Positions 55,573 to 63,999 of a DNA stretch of 64,000 nucleotides are shown here, piece by piece (the stretch's first letter is position 1; every line of letters starts with the position of its first letter). The notes under the pieces are model-generated. The model did not search any database, was not told where the DNA came from, and worked only from the letters and a program-made list of their open reading frames with translations. Source of the stretch: JAENVT01 sp963720775 (GTDB taxonomy: Bacteria; Actinomycetota; Acidimicrobiia; Acidimicrobiales; Ilumatobacteraceae); assembly GCA_963720775.1 (NCBI GenBank), contig CAVRGR010000006.1:124001-188000 (forward strand). Reading direction: 5' to 3'. The translations under genes and the position numbers were made by a program.

Positions 55573-55759
55573 AGAAATCTAGCCCACCAGGCCATTCTAG
55601 CTGGTCGAGCGCTCAAGCGACGTGACGGTGATTGCCCGCCAATGACCGCCATTTCTCGTTGTGATTGGGAAGATCGTGGGAAGGGATTGGGCGGCTCGGG
55701 GCTGGAGGGCAGTTCGGGCGCGCGGCCTCGGCCATCCTCCGGCGGCTGTCCCTTCGTCG
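55573..55759. other. Right flank of tRNA fragment 3
   Basis: TGGGAAG at 55666 and 55677 (11-bp period), 94 bp after the fragment, matches the pair at 27848 (93 bp after fragment 1). Beyond it, the sequence passes abruptly into a truncated SRPBCC gene. Confidence 0.5.
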
Positions 55760-55978
55760 ACCGGGTCGTCGCCCACGTGGTAGCGGAACGCGCCGCCGGC
55801 GTGCGCTTCGAATCGTTCGAGATGGATTGTCGAGCCTCGAGGTCCCATCCCATCGGACAAACAGATTGGGGTCGACGTGGGCGCGGAACACGAGTTGGGC
55901 GGGTGCGGCGAATAACCGTGAGAACGTGAGGCTCTGCTCACCGGCACGGATATGCACGGTGCGATTGGTTGCCGTCAT
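55760..55978 (-). pseudogene. SRPBCC/AHSA1-family protein, N-terminal fragment with +1 frameshift
   Basis: HIRAGEQSLTFSRLFAAPAQLVFRAHVDPNLFVRW reads as the usual start of an activator-of-Hsp90-ATPase-like protein, and GPRGSTIHLERFEAHAGGAFRYHV continues it in the next frame (break near 55848, one extra base). Sequence identity to the family then stops near 55760, where the element-end sequence begins. So the gene was probably cut by integration. Its start overlaps the ArsR stop (ATGA). Confidence 0.72.
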
Positions 55979-56223
55979 TGGATGGCTCCGTCTTGGAGTT
56001 CGACGAGGAGTTCGTCGAGGCGATCGAATTGTTCGGTGAGTTCACGGCGGCGGCGATCGAGCCAGGTCTCGGCGTGCAGGATCGCTTCGGGACGTAGACT
56101 GACGGGACGATGCCGGCCGTCGCGTCGCTGCGTAACGACACCTGCCGCCTCCAAGACTTTGATGTGCTTTGACACTGCTTGGAGTGTGATCGGGAACAGC
56201 GCCGCCAACTCGTTCACCGTCAC
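55975..56223 (-). CDS. ArsR-family winged-helix regulator (N-terminus uncertain)
   Basis: 82 residues from the GTG used here, containing VNELAALFPITLQAVSKHIKVLEAAGVVTQRRDGRHRPVSL, the ArsR helix-turn-helix. The frame remains open upstream to 56286, adding NAACDPVRCAIVEHLGTRREV, the true family N-terminus, but no start codon is present there; either a frameshift or a truncation separates it. ArsR-SRPBCC pairs are common, and here the partner gene is broken. Confidence 0.75.
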   Translation of the reverse strand: MTVNELAALFPITLQAVSKHIKVLEAAGVVTQRRDGRHRPVSLRPEAILHAETWLDRRRRELTEQFDRLDELLVELQDGAIQ

Positions 56224-56405
56224 TTCACGTCGCGTCCCGAGGTGTTCGACAATCGCACACCGAACAGGGTCGCATGCCGCGTTCTGTCAGATCGCGGCGA
56301 GCTCTGTTGCGTGTCTGCACTTGAGCGGGCGAACACCGCAGTAGCGCGGCCGGAGCTGTCGACGCTTCCACCGAAAGATCGGCGATTCCAGAACTTCTGC
56401 TGGCC

Positions 56406-56990
56406 TCAGACGTGAAGGGTGGGCCGGTAGATGAGCTCTTGGGTGTGGCCGTCGAGCGTGCGGCTCTCGATCAGCTCGAGGTCGAAGTCGGACGCGCCTT
56501 GGAAGATCGGGTCGATTCCCGTCTGACCGGTGATCACCGGGAAGAGCGTCACCTGGACGCAGTCGACGAGGCCGGCAGCCATCAGCGCCCGGTTCAACGA
56601 CAGGCTGCCGTGCGAGCGCAACGGCACCTTGGATTCGTCCTTGAGCCGAGAGACGACGTCGACGGCGTCGCCGCTCACGACGGTCGCGTCCGGCCAGTCG
56701 AGCGGCCCTTCCAGGGTGCTCGACACCACGGTTGCCGGCAGGTTCCGCATCCGGGTGACCCACGGGTCACGCACCTCGGAGTCCTCGGTGCTCGAGGCCA
56801 GCATCGACATGAATTGCCGGAAGGTGTTGGCCCCGAAGACCATCCGATGGTCGCCGTCGTACAGGGCGAGGCGGTGGTCGAGCAGCTCGGAGCCTTGCTT
56901 GCCCCAGTAGCCGCCCCAGTCGCCGGGCTCGCGGTAGGAGCCGTAGCCGTCGAGGCTGGAAAAGATGTCGAAGGTGTAGGTCGCGGTCAT
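56406..56990 (-). CDS. Dihydrofolate reductase-family protein (RibD C-terminal-like)
   Basis: About 194 residues from ATG 56990, which has AGGAG upstream; the open frame to 57044 is not used. YTFDIFSSLDGYGSYREPGDWGGYW, GANTFRQFMSMLAS, and SLSLNRALMAAGLVDCVQVTLFPVITG mark the family. Uses NADPH to reduce an unknown substrate; not expected to be folate-specific. Confidence 0.88.
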   Translation of the reverse strand: MTATYTFDIFSSLDGYGSYREPGDWGGYWGKQGSELLDHRLALYDGDHRMVFGANTFRQFMSMLASSTEDSEVRDPWVTRMRNLPATVVSSTLEGPLDWPDATVVSGDAVDVVSRLKDESKVPLRSHGSLSLNRALMAAGLVDCVQVTLFPVITGQTGIDPIFQGASDFDLELIESRTLDGHTQELIYRPTLHV

Positions 56991-57182
56991 GGTGTACTCC
57001 TCGAATGGGTTGTCGGGTCCGGGCTCTCTGCCGGGTTCCTGCACCAGCTACGAACGGACCGGGCAGTTTCGACAGGAAGGGTCGAAGAAGAGTTTTCCGG
57101 GGACCGGTGTCGATTCTGGCGATCGCGTTCGTGGAGGTGGTGAGCGGCGCAACGGGCGCTGCCGGAACCCAAGGAGAACGCC

Positions 57183-57611
57183 ATGTCCCTCACCACCGCC
57201 CCCACCGTCACCGCTGCGCCGGACGCCACCACCCGTGCGGCGACCTCGCTGCCGCGGACGACCGTCGTCGCCGGCCTCGGCGCCGCCGCGGCCACCGCCG
57301 GCGTCGGCGCCGCCCTCCACGCCGCCGGCGTCTCGTTCGAGGTCGGCGGCGAGATGATCCCCGTCATGGGCTTCGCACAGATGACCATCGTGGGTGCCGT
57401 GATCGGCGGCTTGCTCCTCGCGCTGCTCAACCGGCGCAGCAGCTCGGCCCGTCGCCGCTTCGTCCAGACGACCGTGGCGCTCACTGTGTTGTCGTGCGTG
57501 CCATCGGTCGCCTGGCCCGACGATGCCGCCAGTAAGCTCGCGCTCGTGGCGCTGCACGCCCTGGCAGCGGCGATTGTGGTGCCCGCCCTCGTCCGTCACG
57601 CCCACGACTGA
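57183..57611 (+). CDS. Small membrane protein (DUF6069-like)
   Basis: 142 residues. After a Thr/Ala-rich start come four hydrophobic segments (TVVAGLGAAAATAGVGAALH, MTIVGAVIGGLLLALL, TTVALTVLSCVPSVAW, LALVALHALAAAIVVPALV). AAGGAGAACGCC before ATG 57183 is a good ribosome site. I recognise the DUF6069-like layout but no function. Lies just before the YCII gene. Confidence 0.82.
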   Translation: MSLTTAPTVTAAPDATTRAATSLPRTTVVAGLGAAAATAGVGAALHAAGVSFEVGGEMIPVMGFAQMTIVGAVIGGLLLALLNRRSSSARRRFVQTTVALTVLSCVPSVAWPDDAASKLALVALHALAAAIVVPALVRHAHD

Positions 57612-57647
57612 GCACCCGACCCCGTTCACGCGAAGGAGACTGTGACC

Positions 57648-57998
57648 ATGCCCCAGTACCTGCTGTCAGTCTGTCACGACGACGACTACGACGACCTCGA
57701 CCTCGACTCGGCCGAGATGCAGGCCCAGATGGCGCGGACGGGCGCGCTCACCGACGAGATGAAGCGCGCCGGCGCATGGGTGTTCGTCGCCGGGCTGCGG
57801 CCGGCGACATCCGCGACCGTGGTCCGAAGCGCCGGTGGGGACGTGTCGATGACCGACGGGCCCTACGCGGAGACCAAGGAGCAGATGGGCGGCTTCTGGG
57901 TCATCGAGGCCGCCGACCTCGACGCCGCCCTCGAATGGGCCGCCAAGGCCTCGGCCGCGTGCGAGCGACCGATCGAGGTCCGACCCACGCATGGCTGA
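57648..57998 (+). CDS. YCII-related (DGPF-domain) protein
   Basis: About 116 residues. The DGPYAETKEQMGGFWVIEA segment is the DGPF motif of the family; an upstream GAAGGAGA favours ATG 57648 over GTG 57642. Function uncertain; such proteins are encoded next to ECF42-type sigma factors, as here, and the next gene starts within its stop. Confidence 0.87.
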   Translation: MPQYLLSVCHDDDYDDLDLDSAEMQAQMARTGALTDEMKRAGAWVFVAGLRPATSATVVRSAGGDVSMTDGPYAETKEQMGGFWVIEAADLDAALEWAAKASAACERPIEVRPTHG

Positions 57999-59245
57999 TC
58001 TCGGCGAGATCTTTCGCCGTGAGTCCGGCCGCTGCACCGCCACCCTGATCCGCGTCCTCGGCGACATCGACATCGCCGAGGACGCGGTGGCGGAAGCGTT
58101 CGCCATCGCCGCGGAGCAGTGGCCGAGCCGGGGTATACCGCCCAACCCCGGCGGCTGGATCACCACCACGGCGCGCAACCGCGCCATCGACCGACTGCGA
58201 CGCGAATCGACGCCGCGCCGATCGCCACCTGGCAGCTCACCGACTCGAAGCGGACGACATGCAACCCGACGACAACCCCGAACTCGACGATCTCGACGGC
58301 TTCGTCGACGTCGTCGCGGACGACCAGCTGCGACTGATGTTCCTGTGCTGCCATCCAGCACTCGCCGCCGACGCCCAGGTCGCGCTCACGCTGCGACTGC
58401 TCGGCGGGCTCGACACCCCCGAGATCGCCCACGCCTTTCTCGTCCCCGAGTCGACGCTGGCCCAGCGGATCGTCCGTGCCAAGCGCAAGCTACGCGACAA
58501 CCACGCCCCCTACCGCGTCCCGCTCCCCGCCGCGCTGCCCGACCGGCTGCACACCGTGCTGGTGGCGATCTACCTCATCTACACCGAAGGGCACACCGCC
58601 ACCACGGGCGACAGCCTCACCCGCGTCGACCTCTCGCGCGAAGCCATTCGCCTCGGGCGCGTGCTCACCGAGCTCATGTCCGACGAGCCCGAAGCCGTCG
58701 GCCTCCTGGCGCTCATGCTGCTCAGCGAAGCCCGGCGCCCGGCCCGCACCGCACGCGACGGATCGATGGTCCGCCTGGCCGACCAGGACCGAGCGCAGTG
58801 GGACCGCATGATGATCACCGAAGGACTCGCGCTCGTGCGTGCCTGCCTGCGCCGCAACCAGCCCGGTCCGTTCCAGCTGCAAGCGGCCATCGCTGCCGTC
58901 CACGCCGATGCTGCCACCGCCGTGGCGACTGATTGGTCGCAGATCGTCGCCCTCTACGACCAGCTCCACGCGATGCGCCCCAACGCGGTGATCGCACTCA
59001 ACCGGGCCGTCGCCATCGGCGAGATGCGTGGCGCCGCCGCTGGTCTCGACGCCCTCGACTCGCTCGACGCGACCCTGCTCGAGGACTACCAGCCCTACCA
59101 CGCTGCGCGGGCCGACCTCCTCGTTCGCGCTGGACGGCGTGACGCAAGCATCGCCGCCTACGACCGCGCCATCGAGCTGACCGTCAACCCAACCGAACGG
59201 CACTTCCTCGAACGACAGCGCAAAGCGGCCGCCGACCGAACATAG
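57991..59245 (+). pseudogene. ECF42-type RNA polymerase sigma factor with C-terminal extension, one +1 frameshift
   Basis: About 417 residues when joined. EIFRRESGRCTATLIRVLGDIDIAEDAVAEAF is sigma region 2; FLCCHPALAADAQVALTLRLLGGLDTPEIAHAFLV is region 4; the extension contains YLIYTEGHTATTGDSLTR and a TPR-like tail (AYDRAIELTVNPTERHFLE). The break is at about 58213, where removing one base from ACGCCGCGCC restores RRESTRADRH. Likely directs a regulon that includes the YCII gene. Overlaps the YCII stop by 8 bp. Confidence 0.85.
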
Positions 59246-59433
59246 ACGCCCGCAGCGGACGAGGAACTAGGAGGCTGCTGAGCAATTGGCGGGAGTGAAT
59301 TCCATCGCGTCTTGGCGGTTCGCGCGGGGCTTCATCGCGACAGCAACCTCGACGTAACGTGCCACCGAATGCCGGATTGGTTCATCGGGTGGCGGCGAAT
59401 GTGAACGATTGCCAATGTGACAACGTGTTGGGG
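59246..59433. other. Short gap, nothing seen
   Basis: Between the sigma factor and the HEPN-like gene. No promoter or repeat stands out. Confidence 0.4.
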
Positions 59434-60369
59434 ATGTCGTGGGCCGTCAGGTTGGTAGTGCGTTTTCCGATGCGCCGTCGTTTGCAGTGTCCTGAAGCGC
59501 GAACGGTGCTCGCATTCCAGGGCTGTGACATCACGCTGCGGCCGGTCGCGGGCAGTGGCGTGATCGACGATGCGGAGTGGTTGTCGATGTACGCGGCCGG
59601 CTTCGACTCGCGGCAGCAGGCGCACGACTTCGGGGTCGAGTTGAAAAGCTCTGTTCGGCTCGCGGCGGTGCGGGCCAACTTCGGACTCGACGTCGGGGAT
59701 CAGTCGGTGCTGAGTTGGCCGGGCGAGCCAGTGCGGGAGGCAGGACGAGCGATGGACGGCCAACTTCACGAAACCGTGCACGGGCTACAGGTGGTCGAGA
59801 CAGCGGATCTCGACCGCTGGATGTGGAGTCGTGCAGAACTGACGGTGAAGACGCAGCTCGAGCGGCTGTTCGATGAGGAGTTCTCATCGGGTTCACTCGC
59901 CGCACCGGACGGCTCCAAGCTTGCGCTTGCGTGCGACCTGTTCGCGTCGGTCGACTTCGAGCTCTCCGAGCGGGCGCGCTTCATTGCGCTCGTCACCGCT
60001 GTGGAAACTCTTGCCGTCGACCGCTACCGGATCGCCGAAGAGCTCGGGGCAATAGTCGACCGTTGGCTTGCACACCTGACCTCACCGCCCGAGGGAGTCG
60101 ACCGCGACAGGTTCATGCGGTTTCGCGGCCGAGTAAGCCAGATCAAGCAGGAGTCGATCACGAACTCCGTCAGGCAGCTGGTCGAACAATACGTTCCTGG
60201 CAGAGAGGAACGCGAGACGAACGGTGACTTCATGGCTTCCTGCTACGACGTTCGCAGCAAGCTCGTGCATGGCTCAACCGACGTACCGGATGTTGGCGGT
60301 CTGCGCGATCGGCTACGCGAGCTCACTCGCAAGCTGATCGTCGCCGTCGCAGCAGGGCCGGACCCCTAA
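59434..60369 (+). CDS. HEPN-like hypothetical protein
   Basis: About 311 residues from ATG 59434 (the open frame begins 59359). The C-terminal third has SERARFIALVTAVETLAV and CYDVRSKLVHGSTD; the latter carries the R-x4-H pattern of HEPN nucleases and Apea-like domains. The N-terminal two thirds are not recognised. No partner nucleotidyltransferase or antitoxin is adjacent. Could be an RNase effector or simply a HEPN scaffold. Confidence 0.75.
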   Translation: MSWAVRLVVRFPMRRRLQCPEARTVLAFQGCDITLRPVAGSGVIDDAEWLSMYAAGFDSRQQAHDFGVELKSSVRLAAVRANFGLDVGDQSVLSWPGEPVREAGRAMDGQLHETVHGLQVVETADLDRWMWSRAELTVKTQLERLFDEEFSSGSLAAPDGSKLALACDLFASVDFELSERARFIALVTAVETLAVDRYRIAEELGAIVDRWLAHLTSPPEGVDRDRFMRFRGRVSQIKQESITNSVRQLVEQYVPGREERETNGDFMASCYDVRSKLVHGSTDVPDVGGLRDRLRELTRKLIVAVAAGPDP

Positions 60370-60440
60370 CGCCGGTTCTGGGACCGGGCTGCGCCCGACG
60401 ACGCGTCTTCGACGAGGTTCTGCCTCTCTTGCTCGAACTC

Positions 60441-61613
60441 TCAAACCGCAGCGAGAGAGCGGGCGGCCGCCGGCGCACCGGCAGTCTCGACCCGGTTGCG
60501 CCCGGCCGCCTTCGCCGCGTACAGCGCACGGTCAGCGACGGCTACCAGCTCGTCGCTGGTTCGGCCATCACAGGGGAACGAGGCGACCCCGAACGAAGCG
60601 GTCACCACGACTTTGGTTCCGTTATAGATGATCGGGGTAGCGGCCATCGCAGCACGTAGCTGCTCTGCACGCTCGGCGGCGCGACCTTCGCTGATTTCGG
60701 GCAGGACCAGCACGAACTCCTCGCCGCCGTAGCGGCAGTACACGTCGTCGCGGCGAGCATGTGCCTTCATCAGCTGACCGAACGCGCGTAGTACCTCGTC
60801 GCCGGCCAGGTGACCGAAGCGATCGTTGACCGCCTTGAAATGGTCGAGGTCTCCCATGATGACGCTCAACGTCTTCCCGGCGGGCTCGAGCAGCGCCAGC
60901 TCTGCCTCGAGATAGTCGTCGAGATAGCGCCGGTTGTAGAGGCCTGTGAGCGCATCGTGCGTGGATTGATCACGCAACTTCTCTTGCAGGATGCCCACGG
61001 CGCGCTCGGCACTGGTGCGCTCGGTGATATCCAGGATGATGCTCATAAGCACCCGTCTGCCGTTGATCTCCATCGCGTTGCCGTAGCACTCGATGTCTCG
61101 TACCGTCCCGTCTTTGCGAACTCCGCGGAACATGTAGTGCACGTTGGCCACCTCCCCAGACAACCGGGTTCGAAGTTGCTCGTCGATCAACGGTTGATCG
61201 CCCTCGACGGCCAAGTCAAGGGGCCCGAGCCGTAAAACCTCCTCATCGCTGTAGCCGAATATTTCGTTGAACCGCGGATTCGAATAGGTGAACCTTGCGT
61301 TCTCGATCGTGACGATCCCGACGAGGGATTGACTGACGACTCCACGAAACCTCATCTCGGATTCGCGTAGCGCCCGAGTGATCTTCTCGTTCTCCCGCAG
61401 GGCCGCTTCGAGTTCCGCGGTACGGCTTCGCACCTCGTTCTCGAGCATGATTCTGGTCTGGAACAGGCTGAACTCCGAGTCATGAACATTGGCATTTCGC
61501 TCGGCACGATCCATCAGCGCCCGAATGATCTTGTTGAGGCGGGAGATCTCGTCGGAGCTGCCACCCCGCTCGATGGCTGGTGAGGCAAGTTCAGACACCA
61601 GAACCAGCTCCAA
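60441..61613 (-). CDS. PAS-GGDEF diguanylate cyclase
   Basis: 390 residues. A coiled-coil leader (ISRLNKIIRALMDRAE and ENEVRSRTAELEAALRENEK), PAS domain (FRGVVSQSLVGIVTIENARFTYSN to DITERTSAER), and GGDEF domain DALTGLYNRRYLDDYLEAEL with GDLDHFKAVNDRFGHLAGDEVL and YCRYGGEEFVLVL (active site GGEEF). Makes cyclic-di-GMP. Start overlaps the upstream FIST gene by 23 bp. Confidence 0.93.
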   Translation of the reverse strand: MELVLVSELASPAIERGGSSDEISRLNKIIRALMDRAERNANVHDSEFSLFQTRIMLENEVRSRTAELEAALRENEKITRALRESEMRFRGVVSQSLVGIVTIENARFTYSNPRFNEIFGYSDEEVLRLGPLDLAVEGDQPLIDEQLRTRLSGEVANVHYMFRGVRKDGTVRDIECYGNAMEINGRRVLMSIILDITERTSAERAVGILQEKLRDQSTHDALTGLYNRRYLDDYLEAELALLEPAGKTLSVIMGDLDHFKAVNDRFGHLAGDEVLRAFGQLMKAHARRDDVYCRYGGEEFVLVLPEISEGRAAERAEQLRAAMAATPIIYNGTKVVVTASFGVASFPCDGRTSDELVAVADRALYAAKAAGRNRVETAGAPAAARSLAAV

Positions 61614-62823
61614 ACGCGAGGCCGGTCAGCGTCTGGTTGACGTGCACGCCGTTAAACTGCTCTCCGTAGCTGTTGAAGCCAACCACGTGGTTGTCGTGAA
61701 ACACCTGCTCGACACCAGCCAGCAGCTCGGAATGGGAATATTCGAGCCTGCGAAGGATGCAGTCGAAGCAGACGACGAGCTGTAGCTCGCCGATCGCGAT
61801 CTGGATCTCGGCGAAGGCCTTCTCGAGGCTGTCCACGAGATCGATGCCGCGTGCAGCGCGAAGAACCAAACCCTCCTCGATGGACGAGAAGAACGTGAGG
61901 CTGCCGTCCATATTCGCCGTCTGGATCGACCGGACGTAGTTGGTGCCATCGATCATCACCACCATCGGCTCAGATGCGAAGAGCATCGGCACCAGCTCTT
62001 CCACCTCGACTCCGATCAGGTCAGCGTAGGCCTCTGCGGCCGGCCGGCCATCGATCTCGCTGACGATCCTGTGCGCGGCATCCGCCACCGTGACCACAAC
62101 CCGGTCGTCAGTGGGGACGAAGTGCTGGGTCTTGAAGGTCCTGAACGGGAGTCGCGTGCTGGCCAAGACCAAGACGGCGCTGTCAGCATGGAACCGGCCG
62201 TCGATGAACACGAACGTCCTGTGGAAGCGCGCTCCGTCACCTGCTGAACCGCCCACCATCGGCACTTCGCCGAGGAGGTCCTGCAACGCGCCCGCAACAG
62301 GCTCCTCGCGAACAGACAGCCCGTCGATCAACAAGATGGCGAAGCTGTTCCCGGCGTTCGCCTCTGTCCGGCGACCCTCCAGTTGCTGCAGCATGCCCTG
62401 TGTCAGCGACTGGGCCTGTGCGAACTCGAACTGTTGCAGGTTGGCGAGCCGTCCGGTCACGGCACAGAGGCTTCCGACCGAAAAACTCACGCCCGAGATA
62501 CTGGCGTCGCGGCAACCGGCAGGCCCAATCTCGCCCGCAGTCGTGCAGCCCACCACCTGCACACCAGTGAACTGGCTGCTCATCTCATCCGCCAGCGCAT
62601 CGAGGTCGTATTGCGCCGAGCAGAAGAACATCACCAACTCGGTATCCGGCTGGGCAACCGAGTCATGGAACTCCGAGACCGCCTGACGTGCGTCGACCGC
62701 CCACGACTGCCCCATCCGCAGGCCCGGGTTCGCTTTCGTCTCCGCGCCTGTCGTCGACGACAGCACGCGATCGATGCTCATAATCTCAGCATCGGCCGAC
62801 GCGACGAATTTCAGTAGGGTCAA
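61591..62823 (-). CDS. FIST signal-sensing domain protein
   Basis: About 410 residues; MSIDRVLSSTTGAE at 62781 is an alternative start. The FIST N-terminal region (TELVMFFCSAQYDLDALADEM, VVGCTTAGEIGPAG, SFAILLIDGLSVREEP, MVGGSAGDGARF) and the FIST C-terminal region (EGLVLRAARGIDLVDS to VVGFNSYGEQFNGVHVNQTLTG) are both complete. Cytosolic sensor, probably of small ligands such as amino acids; it is translationally coupled to the cyclase. Confidence 0.92.
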   Translation of the reverse strand: MTLLKFVASADAEIMSIDRVLSSTTGAETKANPGLRMGQSWAVDARQAVSEFHDSVAQPDTELVMFFCSAQYDLDALADEMSSQFTGVQVVGCTTAGEIGPAGCRDASISGVSFSVGSLCAVTGRLANLQQFEFAQAQSLTQGMLQQLEGRRTEANAGNSFAILLIDGLSVREEPVAGALQDLLGEVPMVGGSAGDGARFHRTFVFIDGRFHADSAVLVLASTRLPFRTFKTQHFVPTDDRVVVTVADAAHRIVSEIDGRPAAEAYADLIGVEVEELVPMLFASEPMVVMIDGTNYVRSIQTANMDGSLTFFSSIEEGLVLRAARGIDLVDSLEKAFAEIQIAIGELQLVVCFDCILRRLEYSHSELLAGVEQVFHDNHVVGFNSYGEQFNGVHVNQTLTGLAFGAGSGV

Positions 62824-62979
62824 AGGTCACCGGTGGCCACTAACGGCAATCCTTTGGCCGAAGAAGCAGGACTGCGAACAACACCGATGATCACCGTCTC
62901 CGTGTGGTCGATCTTCAAGCCGCGCATCGGGAGGCTCTGGAATCGTGCGCGATGGACGATCGAGTCCGCCGCCAGCTTG

Positions 62980-63153
62980 CTACCCGAACCGGACGGCTCG
63001 GAGGTCGCCCGCTCGGGCGTGTCCTTCGAACATCTCCCAACGGCTAGCCCGACAGCACAGTTCGCCGAGAGCGGCACTCGCCGCGTCGCTGGTCATTTCC
63101 TGGTAGGTGACGGTCTTGAGAAACTTCCCGACCCACAGTCCGTTGGCGTTGCA
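62980..63153 (-). pseudogene. C-terminal remnant of a histidinol-dehydrogenase-family protein
   Basis: GLWVGKFLKTVTYQEMTSDA leads to a short tail (MFEGHARAGDLRAVRFG) that matches the last part of histidinol dehydrogenase / sulfopropanediol dehydrogenase proteins. Upstream, the frame holds no further homology, so most of the gene is missing. Confidence 0.6.
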
Positions 63154-63735
63154 TGCTCGCGGCGACGGTGTCGGAGAGCCCGCCGGCGATGGGCGCAATG
63201 ATTGTGCCGACGAGGCGGCGGCAACCCCCGACGAGAAGGTTGGTCAGGCGGTAGCTGAGCAGACCAGACCCGACCCACAGCATCTCCGCCGTCGGTGCGC
63301 GCATCCCGAACGAGCCCAACCCTCTAGGGCTGGACTCGTCGCCATGGTGGTTCAGGTGTTGGATCAGCCGTTGATGCCGAAGCAGTTGTTGCCACCTGTG
63401 GCGGTGTTGTCGACGCCGATCAGCTTGTAGGTGGAAGCCGCACCGACACCTGTCACGACATGGTGAAGTCCGGCGACGTCGCGTGCATGAGTCCGCCAAC
63501 AACCAGATCGGTCTGGAGCTGGGTGTACGCGCCGGTGTTAGCGTTTCTTGCCGCTTCTTGGACGTCGCGGAGCGGCACGCGCCATCCAATGCGGCCGTGA
63601 TTGATCCGCCTTGCGGCGCGCCAGATGCGCCGTTCGGCGCTCGTCACGCAGATGTCGGTGGCCGCGAATCTGTGGCGTTGTTATGGGTGGCCATGGAGCC
63701 GGTCGACTCGCTCGATTTCGCATCGTGTTCGAATC
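63154..63735. other. Decayed stretch with short protein-like fragments
   Basis: Minus-strand pieces between about 63364 and 63600 (ARNANTGAYTQLQTDLVVGG, and TYKLIGVDNTATGGNNCFG in another frame) read like the C-terminus of a secreted or pilin-like protein but with a frame change that does not fit the +1 pattern. No confident gene. Confidence 0.4.
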
Positions 63736-63999
63736 TCATACTGCAACGATGTCGATGAGGTGCTCGATCCCGACGAGGTCTGCAGCGTTGCGGGTGTACA
63801 GGCGGGCAGCGTGGGCGTGTGCTGTCGCCGCGATCAACAGGTCCATCACCCGCGAGCGCGGTTGGCGGCCGCTGCCGGCGACTGCGGCAGCAAGTTGCCC
63901 ATAACTGGCCGCCACCTCGTCGTCGACCGGCAGCGCATCGAAGTTGCGTTGGAGGTCCGAGAGCCTTCGAAGTCGTTCGGCCCGGATAGCCGCGTCAGC
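63736..63999 (-). CDS. VapC-type PIN-domain toxin, C-terminal part
   Basis: The gene is cut by the window edge; the visible 87 codons include VAASYGQLAAAVAGSGRQPR and VMDLLIAATAHAHAARLYTR followed by NAADLVGIEHLIDIVAV and a stop. The Asp of MDLLIAATA and the NAADL motif are the acidic metal-binding residues of PIN RNases. The start and any VapB antitoxin lie outside. Confidence 0.75.
   Translation of the reverse strand, partial: ADAAIRAERLRRLSDLQRNFDALPVDDEVAASYGQLAAAVAGSGRQPRSRVMDLLIAATAHAHAARLYTRNAADLVGIEHLIDIVAV

Noticed and set aside
35272..63631. GCGC-CAGATGCGCC repeats as a new repeat family
   Set aside because: Only three loose matches (35272, 37030, 63617), all GC-rich, with differing flanks; could be chance or remains of a shared gene end.
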